From contig NC_067482.1 in assembly GCF_947179515.1 (NCBI RefSeq), positions 79,659,444-79,723,443 of the forward strand: a stretch of DNA of 64,000 bases, given 5' to 3'. The DNA is from Apodemus sylvaticus. Lineage: Eukaryota; Chordata; Mammalia; Rodentia; Muridae. Positions 63,451-64,000 of this stretch are shown piece after piece (within the stretch, counting starts at the first letter, position 1; each line of letters begins with the position of its first letter). Under the pieces are notes generated by a model, which saw nothing but the letters and a program-made list of their open reading frames with translations, did not search any database and was not told the origin of the DNA. The position numbers were made by a program, and so were the translations under genes.

Positions 63451-63737
63451 ATGAGAATGCTGGACCTTAACAAAGACAGCTGGGGGCTGTTTCAGGGGAG
63501 CAGCTCGGGCTAGTGCCCTAACTGTACTTAAGGAGCTGGAGTTGCTACATACTGGAGTCCTTTGGGAACTGAGTGGACCATGACCATAGAGATGAGAAAG
63601 AAGAGAATGTAGGTCTCCTCTCTTTAGTCATTGTCATGGCACATCTTCTAGAAACTTCTCTTCTCCCAAGAAATCTAATGAGCTAGCAATATCCCACCAG
63701 ATTGTAACTTCATAGTGACTGGCTTAGATCACCAAGT

Positions 63738-63868
63738 CTGGCCAGACTTGGAGGCACACACTTTAATTCTAGCACTTCAGAGGTGGAGGCTGGAGGATCA
63801 GGAATTTAAGGCTAACCTGGCTACAATAATGAGTTTGAGGCCAGCCTGAGACCTGGTCTCAAAAGCAA
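63738..63868 (+). repeat. B1 SINE, older type
   Basis: tggccagacttggaggcaca, taattctagcacttcagag, gagtttgaggccagcctgag. Confidence 0.8.
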
Positions 63869-63892
63869 ACAAATAACTACACAAGACCCAAG

Positions 63893-64000
63893 GCTGAAAC
63901 AATGGTCCAGTAGGTAAAGTACTTGCTGCACATGAGGGAGGAGCTGAGTTTGGATCCTCAGAACCTACATAAATGCCAAGTGTGTCTATAGTCTCAGTGC
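63893..64000 (+). repeat. composite tRNA/B1-type SINE, cut by the window end
   Basis: aggctgaaacaatggtccag, gctgagtttggatcctcag, then the B1-like part begins (tctatagtctcagtgc) and runs off the window. Confidence 0.65.

Noticed and set aside
1..64000. A previously undescribed multigene system
   Set aside because: I found one promoter, one short exon and repeats. Nothing in the sequence supports a novel defence, metabolic or mobile gene cluster.

Overview
The window looks like house-mouse (Mus musculus-type) nuclear DNA. It is packed with muroid SINEs: B1 on both strands, B2, B3, ID and ID-B1 (B4-type) composites. It also carries URR1 hAT elements, Lx-type L1 3' UTR pieces, and older mammalian repeats (MIR, MER5A, L1M). 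There is no operon-like or dense coding content. Nearly all the long open frames are translations of SINEs, poly(A)-derived purine tracts, CA/TG arrays or GC-rich promoter sequence.

Layout. The one clear gene landmark is a CpG island at about 28.08-28.84 kb. It has GC boxes, a YY1-type motif and a (GCC)n run. On the minus strand it contains a convincing first exon: a GC-rich leader, a start codon at 28492, five codons (MSCRL) and a strong splice donor (GTAAGAA, minus strand) at 28477. I infer that a gene starts here and runs leftward, so that 1-28.4 kb would be mostly its first intron or introns. I could not identify the gene. A weak candidate downstream exon or alternative terminal exon lies on the minus strand near 12.0-12.34 kb. 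To the right of the island (28.9-64 kb) I find no exon I would defend. This looks like upstream intergenic DNA with old L1M relics at 35.2-37.4, 44.7-45.9 and 47.2-47.5 kb, a hAT transposase relic at 33.5-34.1 kb, a U6 snRNA pseudogene at 46.41-46.51 kb, and two SINE-poor stretches (37.7-39.1 and 60.1-61.1 kb) that could hold regulatory elements. The second of these has a perfect CRE palindrome beside a long C-rich tract. A minus-strand segment at 54.9-55.7 kb has a 129-codon frame followed by AATAAA and remains unexplained.

The most informative observations concern insertion history. Successive SINEs landed in the same target site, giving three copies of one target sequence around 40 kb. B1 elements inserted at the same place in the tail of older B1s. 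One L1M is cut into several pieces by younger SINEs. A B2/B3-derived foldback could form a hairpin RNA. I found no CRISPR array, phage, bacterial-type gene system, tRNA gene or intact protein-coding retroelement, and I do not think this window contains a novel molecular system. Element family names are from recognition by eye; boundaries are usually good to about 5-15 bases.
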